Below, one piece after another: positions 54,036 through 60,746 of a stretch of 64,000 nt of DNA. The stretch's first letter is position 1. Every line of letters starts with the position of its first letter. Under the pieces are notes generated by a model that saw nothing but the letters and a program-made list of their open reading frames with translations, was not told the DNA's origin and ran no database searches. A program made the translations under genes and the position numbers. This stretch comes from Paenibacillus sp. 1001270B_150601_E10 (GTDB lineage: Bacteria; Bacillota; Bacilli; Paenibacillales; Paenibacillaceae): the NCBI RefSeq assembly GCF_015558675.1, contig NZ_JADMOL010000001.1, forward strand, positions 382,799-446,798, in the 5' to 3' direction.

Positions 54036-54903
54036 CTTCTATGTGCACCGTGTGTGTGGACAGAACTTGATGCTGCTTGCGATAGCCTGTAGGTGAATCA
54101 CCGAAAGTGCGTTTGAACATTTTTGAAAAGTATAAGGCATCAGCGTAACCCACAGAGGAAGAGATCTGCTCGATTGATAATTGCGTCGTTAGAAGCAGTG
54201 TGCGCGCACGTTCCATCCGAAGTCGGATCAGCAGTTGAATGGGTGATTCACCTGTCAGTTCATGAAACATCTTAGAAAAATACGTGCGGTGGTAGCCGTA
54301 CTGCTGTGCCAAGCTCTCGATTGATATAGGACTGTAATAACGTAAAGTAATATAGCGAACCGCCTGCTCAATCTGGCGTTCAATCTCAGTGCGAACCTCC
54401 GGTGTGCTTACCCGCTCATGCTCATGCGCCTTGCTGTACTCTGCTAAGGCAATTCTTACATATCCTTCTGCCTCAAGGTCACCAGAGAACCCTCCTTGCT
54501 GAAGTGCAGTTTGAACACGCTCAAACAGTCTATTCAGCCTGTGGTAAGAGGTTAGACGAACGATAGGACAATGCGGTCCAACTCCGCTATCTGCTAGCAG
54601 CTTCTCTGCGTGAGAGCCTCTTAATGCGATCCATCGATACGCCCAAGGATCCACCTCATCCGAAGCATAGGTTGCGAGTTCTCCCGGAAAGATAAAGAAG
54701 CTGTCCCCTTCTTTTAGCTTATATACGGTATCCCGCATATGAAGCTCGCCTTTGCCCGATTGCACATAGTGAATCAATATATAATCGAGTACATTCGGCC
54801 CAACAACGTGCGCCTTATCCGTCTGCGATTGACCGCTAAACAATACGGTAAGCTCGCCTTTACTAGGTAACTCATTCATAACGATCGTAAGTGTTTCTGA
54901 CAA
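54022..54903 (-). CDS. AraC family transcriptional regulator with cupin sensor domain
   Basis: A sugar-responsive activator. It has an N-terminal AraC-binding cupin (about residues 15-150; VLDYILIHYVQSGKGELHM, LKEGDSFFIFPGE) and two C-terminal helix-turn-helix units (about 190-290; SIESLAQQYGYHRTYFSKMFHEL and EQISSSVGYADALYFSKMFKR). I tentatively use TTG 54903, nine bases after AAGGGGG; ATG 54879 or an upstream start are alternatives. It is convergent with ugl and shares its terminator, which suggests but does not prove control of the uronate genes. A cre-like sequence overlaps its ribosome-site region. The last residues (EDPQA) are encoded by a terminator arm. Confidence 0.88.
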   Translation of the reverse strand: MSETLTIVMNELPSKGELTVLFSGQSQTDKAHVVGPNVLDYILIHYVQSGKGELHMRDTVYKLKEGDSFFIFPGELATYASDEVDPWAYRWIALRGSHAEKLLADSGVGPHCPIVRLTSYHRLNRLFERVQTALQQGGFSGDLEAEGYVRIALAEYSKAHEHERVSTPEVRTEIERQIEQAVRYITLRYYSPISIESLAQQYGYHRTYFSKMFHELTGESPIQLLIRLRMERARTLLLTTQLSIEQISSSVGYADALYFSKMFKRTFGDSPTGYRKQHQVLSTHTVHIEDPQA

Positions 54904-54916
54904 CAGCACACGCCCC

Positions 54917-54930
54917 CTTAAGCGCTTACA
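54917..54930 (-). promoter_or_regulatory. Possible cre (CcpA) site upstream of the AraC gene
   Basis: On the minus strand TGTAAGCGCTTAAG matches the cre core TGTAANCGNTT with mismatches only in the last positions. It lies 14-27 bases before the proposed TTG start, where CcpA would block transcription or initiation. Confidence 0.35.
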
Positions 54931-55013
54931 ACGAACCAACATAATACAATTGTACATGGAAATGAGTAAAAACACTACAGGAATCCATATGATGATTAGA
55001 GCATGATTGGAAC

Positions 55014-55049
55014 ATAAAAAAGCTATGCAGAATAGGCATCTGCATAGCT
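55014..55049 (-). terminator. Terminator of the terC gene
   Basis: AGCTATGCAGA (55021-55031) pairs perfectly with TCTGCATAGCT (55039-55049), followed on the minus strand by TTTTTTATG. It is about 120 bp after the stop codon. Confidence 0.85.
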
Positions 55050-55166
55050 CTATTTGTCATGATTATTCGTATCAAAGCTTACTTATTAGAATATACCTGC
55101 CAGATTCGCATTCTTCTAATAATCACCTATAGCTTAACAAAATGTTCGCTCCGAACGAACGATTGA

Positions 55167-55856
55167 TCATGCATGCTTCTCTTGCATCGTTTTCTTTTGG
55201 GCTTGTTTATGTTTAATCACAAGTCCAGCAGCCACAACAGCGATAACCATAATGACTTCAAATGAATATTTGATGGTTGGGTTGACGAAGAAATCGGACA
55301 AGAACTTTTCCTTAACAAACATCTTTGCAGCCGTCCATCCTAATACACCGGCGCCAATCGTGATGATAATCGGGAAACGCTCGATTAGCTTCAGCACCAT
55401 CGTACTTCCCCACACCACGATCGGAACACTTATGGCAAGACCCATCACAACGAGCAGATAATCATGCTGTGCAGCACCTGCTACAGCCAGGACATTGTCG
55501 AGTCCCATGGCTGCATCTGCAATAATGATCGTACGGATCGCAGCAAATATACTTGTAGATGACTTCACTTCATGTTCTTTCTCATCTGTCATCAGCTTAA
55601 GCGCGATATAAATCAACATGAGTCCGCCAACGAGCAGCAAGCCAGGGATATTAAGCAATGTCACGACAGCCATCGTTGCAAGAACACGGATGATCACCGC
55701 ACCGATGGTCCCCCAAACAATAACCTTCTTCTGATCTTCCTTCCTGAGATTGCGGGCAGCAAGACCAATCACAATGGCATTGTCACCGGCAAGGACCAAG
55801 TCAATCATGACGATTGAGAGCAGCGTCGTCCAAAACTCCAGCGTAAAGATTTCCAT
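55167..55856 (-). CDS. TerC family membrane protein (YjbE/YkoY type), probable manganese exporter
   Basis: A TerC-family integral membrane protein. The 229-residue product has about seven spans and the conserved acidic membrane motifs VLAGDNAIVIGLAARN (near residue 22) and ADAAMGLDNVLAVAGAA (near 118), which are the metal-handling residues of the family. Relatives YceF, YkoY and YjbE of B. subtilis are linked to manganese efflux and metallation of exported proteins. I choose ATG 55856 with GGAGGCGG upstream. The yybP-ykoY manganese riboswitch directly upstream strongly supports a role in relieving manganese excess. The C-terminal tail is basic and cytosolic (HKQAQKKTMQEKHA). Confidence 0.92.
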   Translation of the reverse strand: MEIFTLEFWTTLLSIVMIDLVLAGDNAIVIGLAARNLRKEDQKKVIVWGTIGAVIIRVLATMAVVTLLNIPGLLLVGGLMLIYIALKLMTDEKEHEVKSSTSIFAAIRTIIIADAAMGLDNVLAVAGAAQHDYLLVVMGLAISVPIVVWGSTMVLKLIERFPIIITIGAGVLGWTAAKMFVKEKFLSDFFVNPTIKYSFEVIMVIAVVAAGLVIKHKQAQKKTMQEKHA

Positions 55857-55963
55857 AAAAACCGCCTCCAACATCAACTAGTTACATGTAGCATGCACAA
55901 ACTTCACAAGTTAAACAACGAGTATCCCATTATTTAAATATGGAGAATGTCAGCCATATCAAT

Positions 55964-56122
55964 AAAAAAATGCCGTCTCCCTTAAGGTTACGGCACTAAA
56001 AAGAGACCTCCCCCATGGTGGGCAAAGGTCTCGCAAACAACGTAAGTACGTTGCCGATAAAGCCGAGGATTGCGCCCGCAATTCCCGTCATGACGACTTT
56101 ACCGAACTGCTACTCCCCTATT
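55964..56122 (-). promoter_or_regulatory. yybP-ykoY manganese riboswitch
   Basis: On the minus strand the leader starts with the conserved GGGGAGTAGC (56118-56109) and contains CGGCTTTATCGGCAACG and GCGAGACCTTTGCCCACC, paired with GGGGGAGGTCTC, the conserved features of the yybP-ykoY class. It ends in a terminator, TGCCGT/ACGGCA with TTTTTTT (55964-55996). It precedes a TerC-family gene, one of the classic partners of this Mn(II)-sensing on-switch. Confidence 0.88.
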
Positions 56123-56142
56123 AGGAATAGTATAAGTTGTAC

Positions 56143-56170
56143 TGATGTAGTACATCATAACACGTGTTAT
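56143..56170. promoter_or_regulatory. Two adjacent perfect palindromes between terC leader and msrAB
   Basis: TGATGTAGTACATCA (56143-56157) is a perfect 7-1-7 palindrome, and ATAACACGTGTTAT (56157-56170) is a perfect 14-bp palindrome sharing one base with it. They lie just upstream of the msrAB -35 and in the -35 area of the terC leader promoter. They look like operators for an unidentified regulator. Confidence 0.55.
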
Positions 56171-56176
56171 CTATAA

Positions 56177-56204
56177 TTGACAAACCTTTTTTTGGAACTA
56201 AAAT
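56177..56204 (+). promoter_or_regulatory. Sigma-A promoter of msrAB
   Basis: TTGACA (56177-56182) and TAAAAT (56199-56204) with a 16-bp spacer, about 75 bp upstream of the msrAB start codon. Confidence 0.65.
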
Positions 56205-56278
56205 ACTGCAATTCAAGCTATATTGATCTCTCGATTCATTATGGTTATGATATCCATAAGAAGGAGGTAGGAAATCTC

Positions 56279-57244
56279 ATGGACACTCGTTCATATGAAC
56301 TAGCAACTTTTGCAGGAGGCTGCTTCTGGTGTATGGTTACCCCATTCGAAGAGCTTCCAGGCATTCAATCGATTGTATCAGGATATATTGGTGGTCATAC
56401 CGAGAATCCCACTTATAAAGAGGTATGCTCCGAAACGACCGGTCATGCTGAAGCAGTGCAAATTACCTTTGACCCTGCCGTTTTTCCATATCGCAAACTG
56501 TTAGAGCTCTTCTGGCAGCAAATCGATCCTACCGATGAAGGCGGACAATTCTATGATCGCGGCAGCTCCTACCGATCTGCAATCTTCTATCATTCAGAGG
56601 AGCAGCGCCGCGAGGCTGAAGCATCCAAGCAGGAGCTTGAAGCAAGCGGGCGATTTGACAAGCCTATCGCTACTGAGATTGTTCCTGCAACAACCTTTTA
56701 TCCGGCTGAGGAATACCATCAGGATTACCATCATAAAAATCCTGCACACTATAAGCGCTATCGCTCTGCTTCCGGCCGAGATGCCTTTACGAAGAAATAT
56801 TGGGGTGTGCCCGCTCAAGAGAAGAGCAGCTTGAAGGACAAACTTACGCCCATTCAATATCAGGTGACACAGCAAAATGGAACCGAGCGTCCCTTCCAAA
56901 ATGAATTCTGGGATCATAACGAGGAAGGCATCTACGTCGATATCGTCTCAGGAGAACCGTTATTCAGCTCAAGGGATAAATACGACGCCGGCTGCGGATG
57001 GCCAAGCTTCACTCGTCCGTTAAGCAGCTATCATATTGAGGAGAAGCTCGATACTACCCACGGCATGGTTAGAGTAGAGGTACGAAGCAAGATAGGAGAT
57101 TCGCATCTTGGCCATGTTTTTGACGATGGTCCAGGCCCGAATGGACTGCGATACTGCATTAACTCTGCTGCCCTGCGCTTTATTCCAGATTCGCAGCTTG
57201 AAGAAGAAGGATACGGTGAGTACAAAATCCTTTTCAAAGAGTAA
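56279..57244 (+). CDS. msrAB: Peptide methionine sulfoxide reductase MsrA/MsrB fusion
   Basis: Repairs oxidised methionine in proteins; the MsrA half reduces the S and the MsrB half the R sulfoxide. The 321-residue fusion has MsrA (about residues 8-165) with catalytic FAGGCFWC (cysteine near 16) and the [12 protein letters not shown] and [12 protein letters not shown] segments, then MsrB (about 180-310) with zinc-binding and substrate motifs [12 protein letters not shown] and the catalytic [12 protein letters not shown] place the start at ATG 56279, where AAGGAGG precedes; upstream in-frame codons would add 34 unconserved residues. No signal peptide is present, so it is cytosolic. It is divergent from the manganese riboswitch and its TerC gene. 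Confidence 0.95.
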   Translation: MDTRSYELATFAGGCFWCMVTPFEELPGIQSIVSGYIGGHTENPTYKEVCSETTGHAEAVQITFDPAVFPYRKLLELFWQQIDPTDEGGQFYDRGSSYRSAIFYHSEEQRREAEASKQELEASGRFDKPIATEIVPATTFYPAEEYHQDYHHKNPAHYKRYRSASGRDAFTKKYWGVPAQEKSSLKDKLTPIQYQVTQQNGTERPFQNEFWDHNEEGIYVDIVSGEPLFSSRDKYDAGCGWPSFTRPLSSYHIEEKLDTTHGMVRVEVRSKIGDSHLGHVFDDGPGPNGLRYCINSAALRFIPDSQLEEEGYGEYKILFKE

Positions 57245-57371
57245 GCACTTAAAAACGAATTCTTCCAGCGATGTGCTATACCTTCTGTCAAGCCTTTATG
57301 ACGACAAGCTTAGTGAAGAAGTCCGTAATGGTTAAACAAGCTGCTTGTTCGATGCAACTTGCTAACAATAA

Positions 57372-57384
57372 AAGCCCCCCTCAT
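57372..57384. terminator. Left arm of an interrupted terminator (right arm 58686-58698)
   Basis: AAGCCCCCCTCAT here and ATGAGGGGGGCTT at 58686-58698 are perfectly complementary and would form a 13-bp stem, with AAA before and TGTTCTTT after. They flank the IS element and probably once formed the shared terminator of msrAB and the convergent membrane-protein gene. Confidence 0.6.
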
Positions 57385-57433
57385 ACGGGGGACTGACCCC
57401 CGTTTATGAGACGGGATCAAAACACCTTTCAAG

Positions 57434-58276
57434 TTAAGCAGCCAGTCGTCGGTATTCAACCGGCGATTGGTTATTTAGTTTCGTTTGAATTCGAATTGAG
57501 TTATAGTAGTGAATGTAGTCTCGAACGGTCTGTTCAACGATTGCTGTCGTTGCGCAAGTTATACCTTCGAGGTAGAACGTTTCAGACTTTAGCGTGGAAT
57601 GAAACGATTCGATGGGGGCATTATCAGCGGGCGTACCCTTACGGGACATACTCATGGTAATGCCTTTTCCTTTTACAGCCTCTTGATAGGCCTGTGACGT
57701 ATAGACACTGCCCTGATCGCTGTGGAGCATCGCACCTTTTGTGATAGGCAGCTGATTCAGTGTATCTAGAACAAATGTTGCGTCTTGTTTATCTGCTATA
57801 CTGTACGCTACGATCTCCCCGTTAAACAAGTCTAAAATGCTAGACAGATACAATGTTTTCCCACCAAACGGCAAATAAGTGATATCCGTTACGAGTTTTT
57901 GCATCGGTGCATTGGCTTGGAATTGACGTTTTAACTGATGTTCCGCTACATGTGTTGGTTGCCCTGTTAGCCTGCGTTTCTTCATCCTAACTCGACACTG
58001 CAGCCCCTCACGTTGCATGATTCGCTGCACACGTTTGTGATGGCTAGGTTGCTCTTTTTGAAGCAGCGCAGTAATCTTGCGGTAGCCGTAACGGAATTTA
58101 TGCTGGGTGCAAAGTTGACGAATTTTCTCGGTGAGCAGATCTTCTTGCTGTGTGGCGAAGGCTGCTTTCCAGCGATAGTATGTTGAACGAGTAATCCCTA
58201 ACCATTCACAAGCTTGATTTACGGATACTTCTCCTCGTATAGATTCCATCCAGACCACTACAGCCTCTGGCGACAC
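57434..58276 (-). CDS. IS3-family transposase OrfB (DDE integrase)
   Basis: The catalytic part of the transposase. The 280-residue protein has a helix-turn-helix-like N-terminus (SVNQACEWLGITRSTYYRWK), the HTH_21 segment RYGYRKITALL, and the rve integrase core with the DDE triad: D in LVTDITYLPF, D in LHSDQGSVYTS and E in NAPIESFHSTLKSE, 35 residues apart in the last pair as in IS3 elements. The GTG at 58276 has GGAGAGGAG upstream, so OrfB can also be made alone. It overlaps orfA by 19 bp, and the active OrfAB fusion is expected from a -1 frameshift. Confidence 0.93.
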   Translation of the reverse strand: MSPEAVVVWMESIRGEVSVNQACEWLGITRSTYYRWKAAFATQQEDLLTEKIRQLCTQHKFRYGYRKITALLQKEQPSHHKRVQRIMQREGLQCRVRMKKRRLTGQPTHVAEHQLKRQFQANAPMQKLVTDITYLPFGGKTLYLSSILDLFNGEIVAYSIADKQDATFVLDTLNQLPITKGAMLHSDQGSVYTSQAYQEAVKGKGITMSMSRKGTPADNAPIESFHSTLKSETFYLEGITCATTAIVEQTVRDYIHYYNSIRIQTKLNNQSPVEYRRLAA

Positions 58277-58578
58277 CTCCTCTCCAATTCCTTGTACTTT
58301 TTTAAAACTTCTAACTGTTGTCTCAGGAACCGATTTTCCGCTTTTACTTTTTCCAGTTCTGAAGTATATTCTGGACCTTTTCCATAGCTATACTGTTTAC
58401 CAACAGGTTGTTCTAGACGATGGAGATCGCCCTCTCGATACCATTTTATCCAGACCTTTAACTGTGTTACATTTCGTATGCCGAGCTTGTCCATGACCTG
58501 TTGTCTTGGAACACCTGCCAATCTCATTTTAATCGCCTGCATCTTCACTTCCAGTGGGTAGCTTACTTTCTTTGCCAA
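58258..58578 (-). CDS. IS3-family transposase OrfA
   Basis: The DNA-binding part of the transposase. The 106-residue protein has a helix-turn-helix (YPLEVKMQAIKMRLAGVPRQQVMDK, LGIRNVTQLKVWIKWY, about residues 7-48) and a leucine-zipper-like coiled coil (SELEKVKAENRFLRQQLEVLKKY, about 73-96) for multimerisation. Near its end the sequence A-AAA-AAG (58303-58297 on the minus strand) is a classic slippery site; a -1 shift there continues openly into orfB as VQGIGEEV followed by the OrfB start region. Confidence 0.92.
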   Translation of the reverse strand: MAKKVSYPLEVKMQAIKMRLAGVPRQQVMDKLGIRNVTQLKVWIKWYREGDLHRLEQPVGKQYSYGKGPEYTSELEKVKAENRFLRQQLEVLKKYKELERRCRQRL

Positions 58579-58719
58579 CGTAAAAACACCTCCAAGGTTA
58601 TCTCCATATCTTACGACATGGGTTCACTCTCTTGAAGGTGTTTTGATTTGTCTCACTTTAGGGGGTCAGTCCCGGTCAGTCCCCAATGAGGGGGGCTTGT
58701 TCTTTGCTTCTTAGGAGTA

Positions 58720-59268
58720 TTACGCCTTGGACGATGCTCTATTGAATAGATAAAGCAGCATTAAGGTAACGGTAATATAAGCGATCAACACTGGAATAAC
58801 AAGCATGGTAAACCAATACGGAGAAATAAGAGCTACTCCCAGCATGAGCAGCATAATCACCATCATGATGGTAAACGCGATCGCCCGTTTGCGTGCTTGT
58901 GTGACAATTTGGTCCTCGCCCTTCTTCTCTGCCCAAGCCGAAAGTCCTTTGCACAGAAGCCACACCAGCCATATACTAAAGGCCGTTGTAATAATGGAGC
59001 TTATTAAAGAGCTCCATGCAAGCACCGAAGGTTCCAATGCAGTTGCAAGAAGCGGTGAAATCAGATCATAGATACTCAGAACAAGCAAGATAGGCATCCA
59101 CTTCTTCACGGTTGCAAAGTGGATGGACGTATCTGATAATAAGAACGCACCTCTGTAAATAAGTAAAAAGCCAACGATGTCAGGCAATACATCGAAGCCA
59201 AAGGGGGAAAAGTCAATGAAAAATAGGATCCCCCATGAAATGAGTTGAAATCCTCTCTTTGCAGTCAC
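58720..59268 (-). CDS. Membrane protein of unknown function
   Basis: I do not recognise a characterised family. The 182-residue protein has about five spans (roughly residues 7-24, 28-45, 57-77, 85-105, and a pair at 127-176). The N-terminal region, with a PDIVGFLLIYRGA segment, resembles a group of small hypothetical Firmicute membrane proteins. The start is GTG at 59268 with GAGAGGAAG upstream, somewhat distant. It is convergent with msrAB, with the IS element between them, and its likely terminator has been split by that element, so read-through into the IS is possible. No catalytic residues stand out. Confidence 0.7.
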   Translation of the reverse strand: MTAKRGFQLISWGILFFIDFSPFGFDVLPDIVGFLLIYRGAFLLSDTSIHFATVKKWMPILLVLSIYDLISPLLATALEPSVLAWSSLISSIITTAFSIWLVWLLCKGLSAWAEKKGEDQIVTQARKRAIAFTIMMVIMLLMLGVALISPYWFTMLVIPVLIAYITVTLMLLYLFNRASSKA

Positions 59269-59550
59269 GCTTTCTGATCTTCCTCTCTGTCCAATTTATG
59301 TTCCAAATCGGAGTAAATGCCGATTGTTAGAACGCTTGATATGTACATTGTACGACACGAATCTACAACAGTATACATGGAAGCAAACATTCAAGGCAAC
59401 TTCCTCGCACATCTCATTTCCAGTATTCGGAATCAGGAAGGGAGTGCTGGAAATTTACTTTTCAAGTATAATAGGATAGAACATACATAGGATCATGCAT
59501 GTGATATTCCATACCATAGATACCGCAAACTAGCAGGAGGAAGGTTAGAT

Positions 59551-60408
59551 ATGAGTAACATCAAGATTTTTTCAGATAGTACAAGCGACTTGCCTAAATC
59601 TATACTTGAACAGCACGATATTAGTTTAGTTCCGCTATATGTAACATTTGGCGAACAGGATTATCGAGACGGTGTTGACATCAACACAAAGCTACTATAC
59701 GAAAAGGTGGACGAGCTTGGCGTACTACCAAAGACTGCTGCCCCTTCTCCTGGAGATTTTGCAACAGCATTTGAGCCTTTTGTACAAGAGGGACGTGACA
59801 TCATCTACATCGGACTCTCCTCTCACCTGTCTTCAACGATTCAAAACGCGCAGCTTGCAGCTAATATGCTGGAGGATAAGCCGGGTACCATTACCGTTAT
59901 TGACTCCTTGAATCTGTCCACTGGAATTGGACAGCAGGTTTTCAGAGCAGCTCAGCTGGCAGAGCAGGGGCACGATGTTCCGTACATCGTCCGTCATCTT
60001 GAAGAAATGAGAAAGCATATCGAGACGGAATTTATTATTGATACATTGGACTACTTATACAAAGGCGGCCGCTGCAGCGGTCTTCAAAATATAATCGGTA
60101 CCCTGCTTCGAATCCGTCCCGTTATCAAGGTAATCGACGGGAAGATGACACCGACGAATCGTGTTCGCGGCAAGCGCGAGAAAGCCCTGGAACAGCTTCT
60201 TAATAATGCTTTAGCCTTGAAGGATCAGATGGACAATGATACCATCTTTGTCACACATTCCTTTTCGGAGGAAGATGCGACTTACGTGCAAGAGCAGCTT
60301 AAGGCAAAGACTCAAGCAAAGAATGTCATTCTTTCGGATACAGGTTGTGTCATTTCAAGCCATTGCGGTACCAATACCATCGGTATTGTGTTTGCTAAAT
60401 CGTTCTAA
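59551..60408 (+). CDS. DegV family fatty-acid-binding protein, second copy
   Basis: A second DegV/FakB-type protein. The 285-residue product starts IKIFSDSTSDLPKSILEQ, has the KTAAPSPGDFATAFEPF loop (near residue 60) with its fatty-acid-contact serine, SSHLSSTIQNAQLAA, KGGRCSGLQN near 172, and the C-terminal ILSDTGCVISSHCGTNTIG, where the conserved histidine and glycines close the lipid pocket. The ATG at 59551 has AGGAGGAAGG upstream. A fatty-acid kinase gene is not adjacent. It differs from the DegV protein at 44543-45400 at many positions, so the two probably prefer different acids; that is inference. Confidence 0.92.
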   Translation: MSNIKIFSDSTSDLPKSILEQHDISLVPLYVTFGEQDYRDGVDINTKLLYEKVDELGVLPKTAAPSPGDFATAFEPFVQEGRDIIYIGLSSHLSSTIQNAQLAANMLEDKPGTITVIDSLNLSTGIGQQVFRAAQLAEQGHDVPYIVRHLEEMRKHIETEFIIDTLDYLYKGGRCSGLQNIIGTLLRIRPVIKVIDGKMTPTNRVRGKREKALEQLLNNALALKDQMDNDTIFVTHSFSEEDATYVQEQLKAKTQAKNVILSDTGCVISSHCGTNTIGIVFAKSF

Positions 60409-60441
60409 GCAGCACAGAATTATTTGCTAATCTACTATGAT

Positions 60442-60491
60442 AAAAGCGCTACTATCCTACAGCTATGGCTGAATGGAAAGTGGCGCTTTTT
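60442..60491. terminator. Terminator after the second DegV gene, possibly bidirectional
   Basis: AAAAGCGCTAC (60442-60452) pairs with GTGGCGCTTTT (60480-60490), one wobble, with T-runs on both strands. It could also end the kinase transcript coming from the right. Confidence 0.8.
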
Positions 60492-60537
60492 ATGAGTGTA
60501 GGTTCCTTCTATGACATGTTCCGCATTTCTTTTTTGA

Positions 60538-60714
60538 CTAGCAGCCGCGCTCTATTTTACTCGCAAGAGTCGGTGCGAATATCCAGCAGCACCCAGCAAG
60601 CACCATCATAATAAGACCAGGTGAGCCTGCTGCAAGTATCAGTCCTGCCACCTGCTCATCGAATTCTGAAAAAACGGTACATCTACATGATCTATATGAT
60701 ACACAAAATCCCAT
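60538..60714 (-). CDS. Possible 58-residue membrane peptide or gene remnant
   Basis: An open frame from ATG 60714 to TAG 60538, 32 bp downstream of the kinase gene on the same strand. The C-terminal part (EQVAGLILAAGSPGLIMM and VLAGCCWIFAPTLASKIE) reads like a membrane segment and has plausible codon use. The start has no ribosome site, so it may be the tail of a decayed gene or chance. Low confidence. Confidence 0.25.
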   Translation of the reverse strand: MGFCVSYRSCRCTVFSEFDEQVAGLILAAGSPGLIMMVLAGCCWIFAPTLASKIERGC

Positions 60715-60746
60715 ATACAGGTAAAAGATTCATTTTCAGATTCGTA

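Larger units (their letters stand above)
57389..58673 (-). mobile_element. IS3-family insertion sequence (IS150-like)
   Basis: About 1.28 kb with terminal inverted repeats: GGGACTGACCCCC at the left end (57389-57401) matches GGGGGTCAGTCCC at the right end (58661-58673), with further similarity inward (TGAGAC...ATCAAAACACCTT at both ends). It holds overlapping orfA and orfB on the minus strand with a probable -1 frameshift signal. The exact ends and target duplication are unclear because the flanks are themselves inverted repeats. No internal stop or deletion is seen, so it may be active. Confidence 0.85.
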
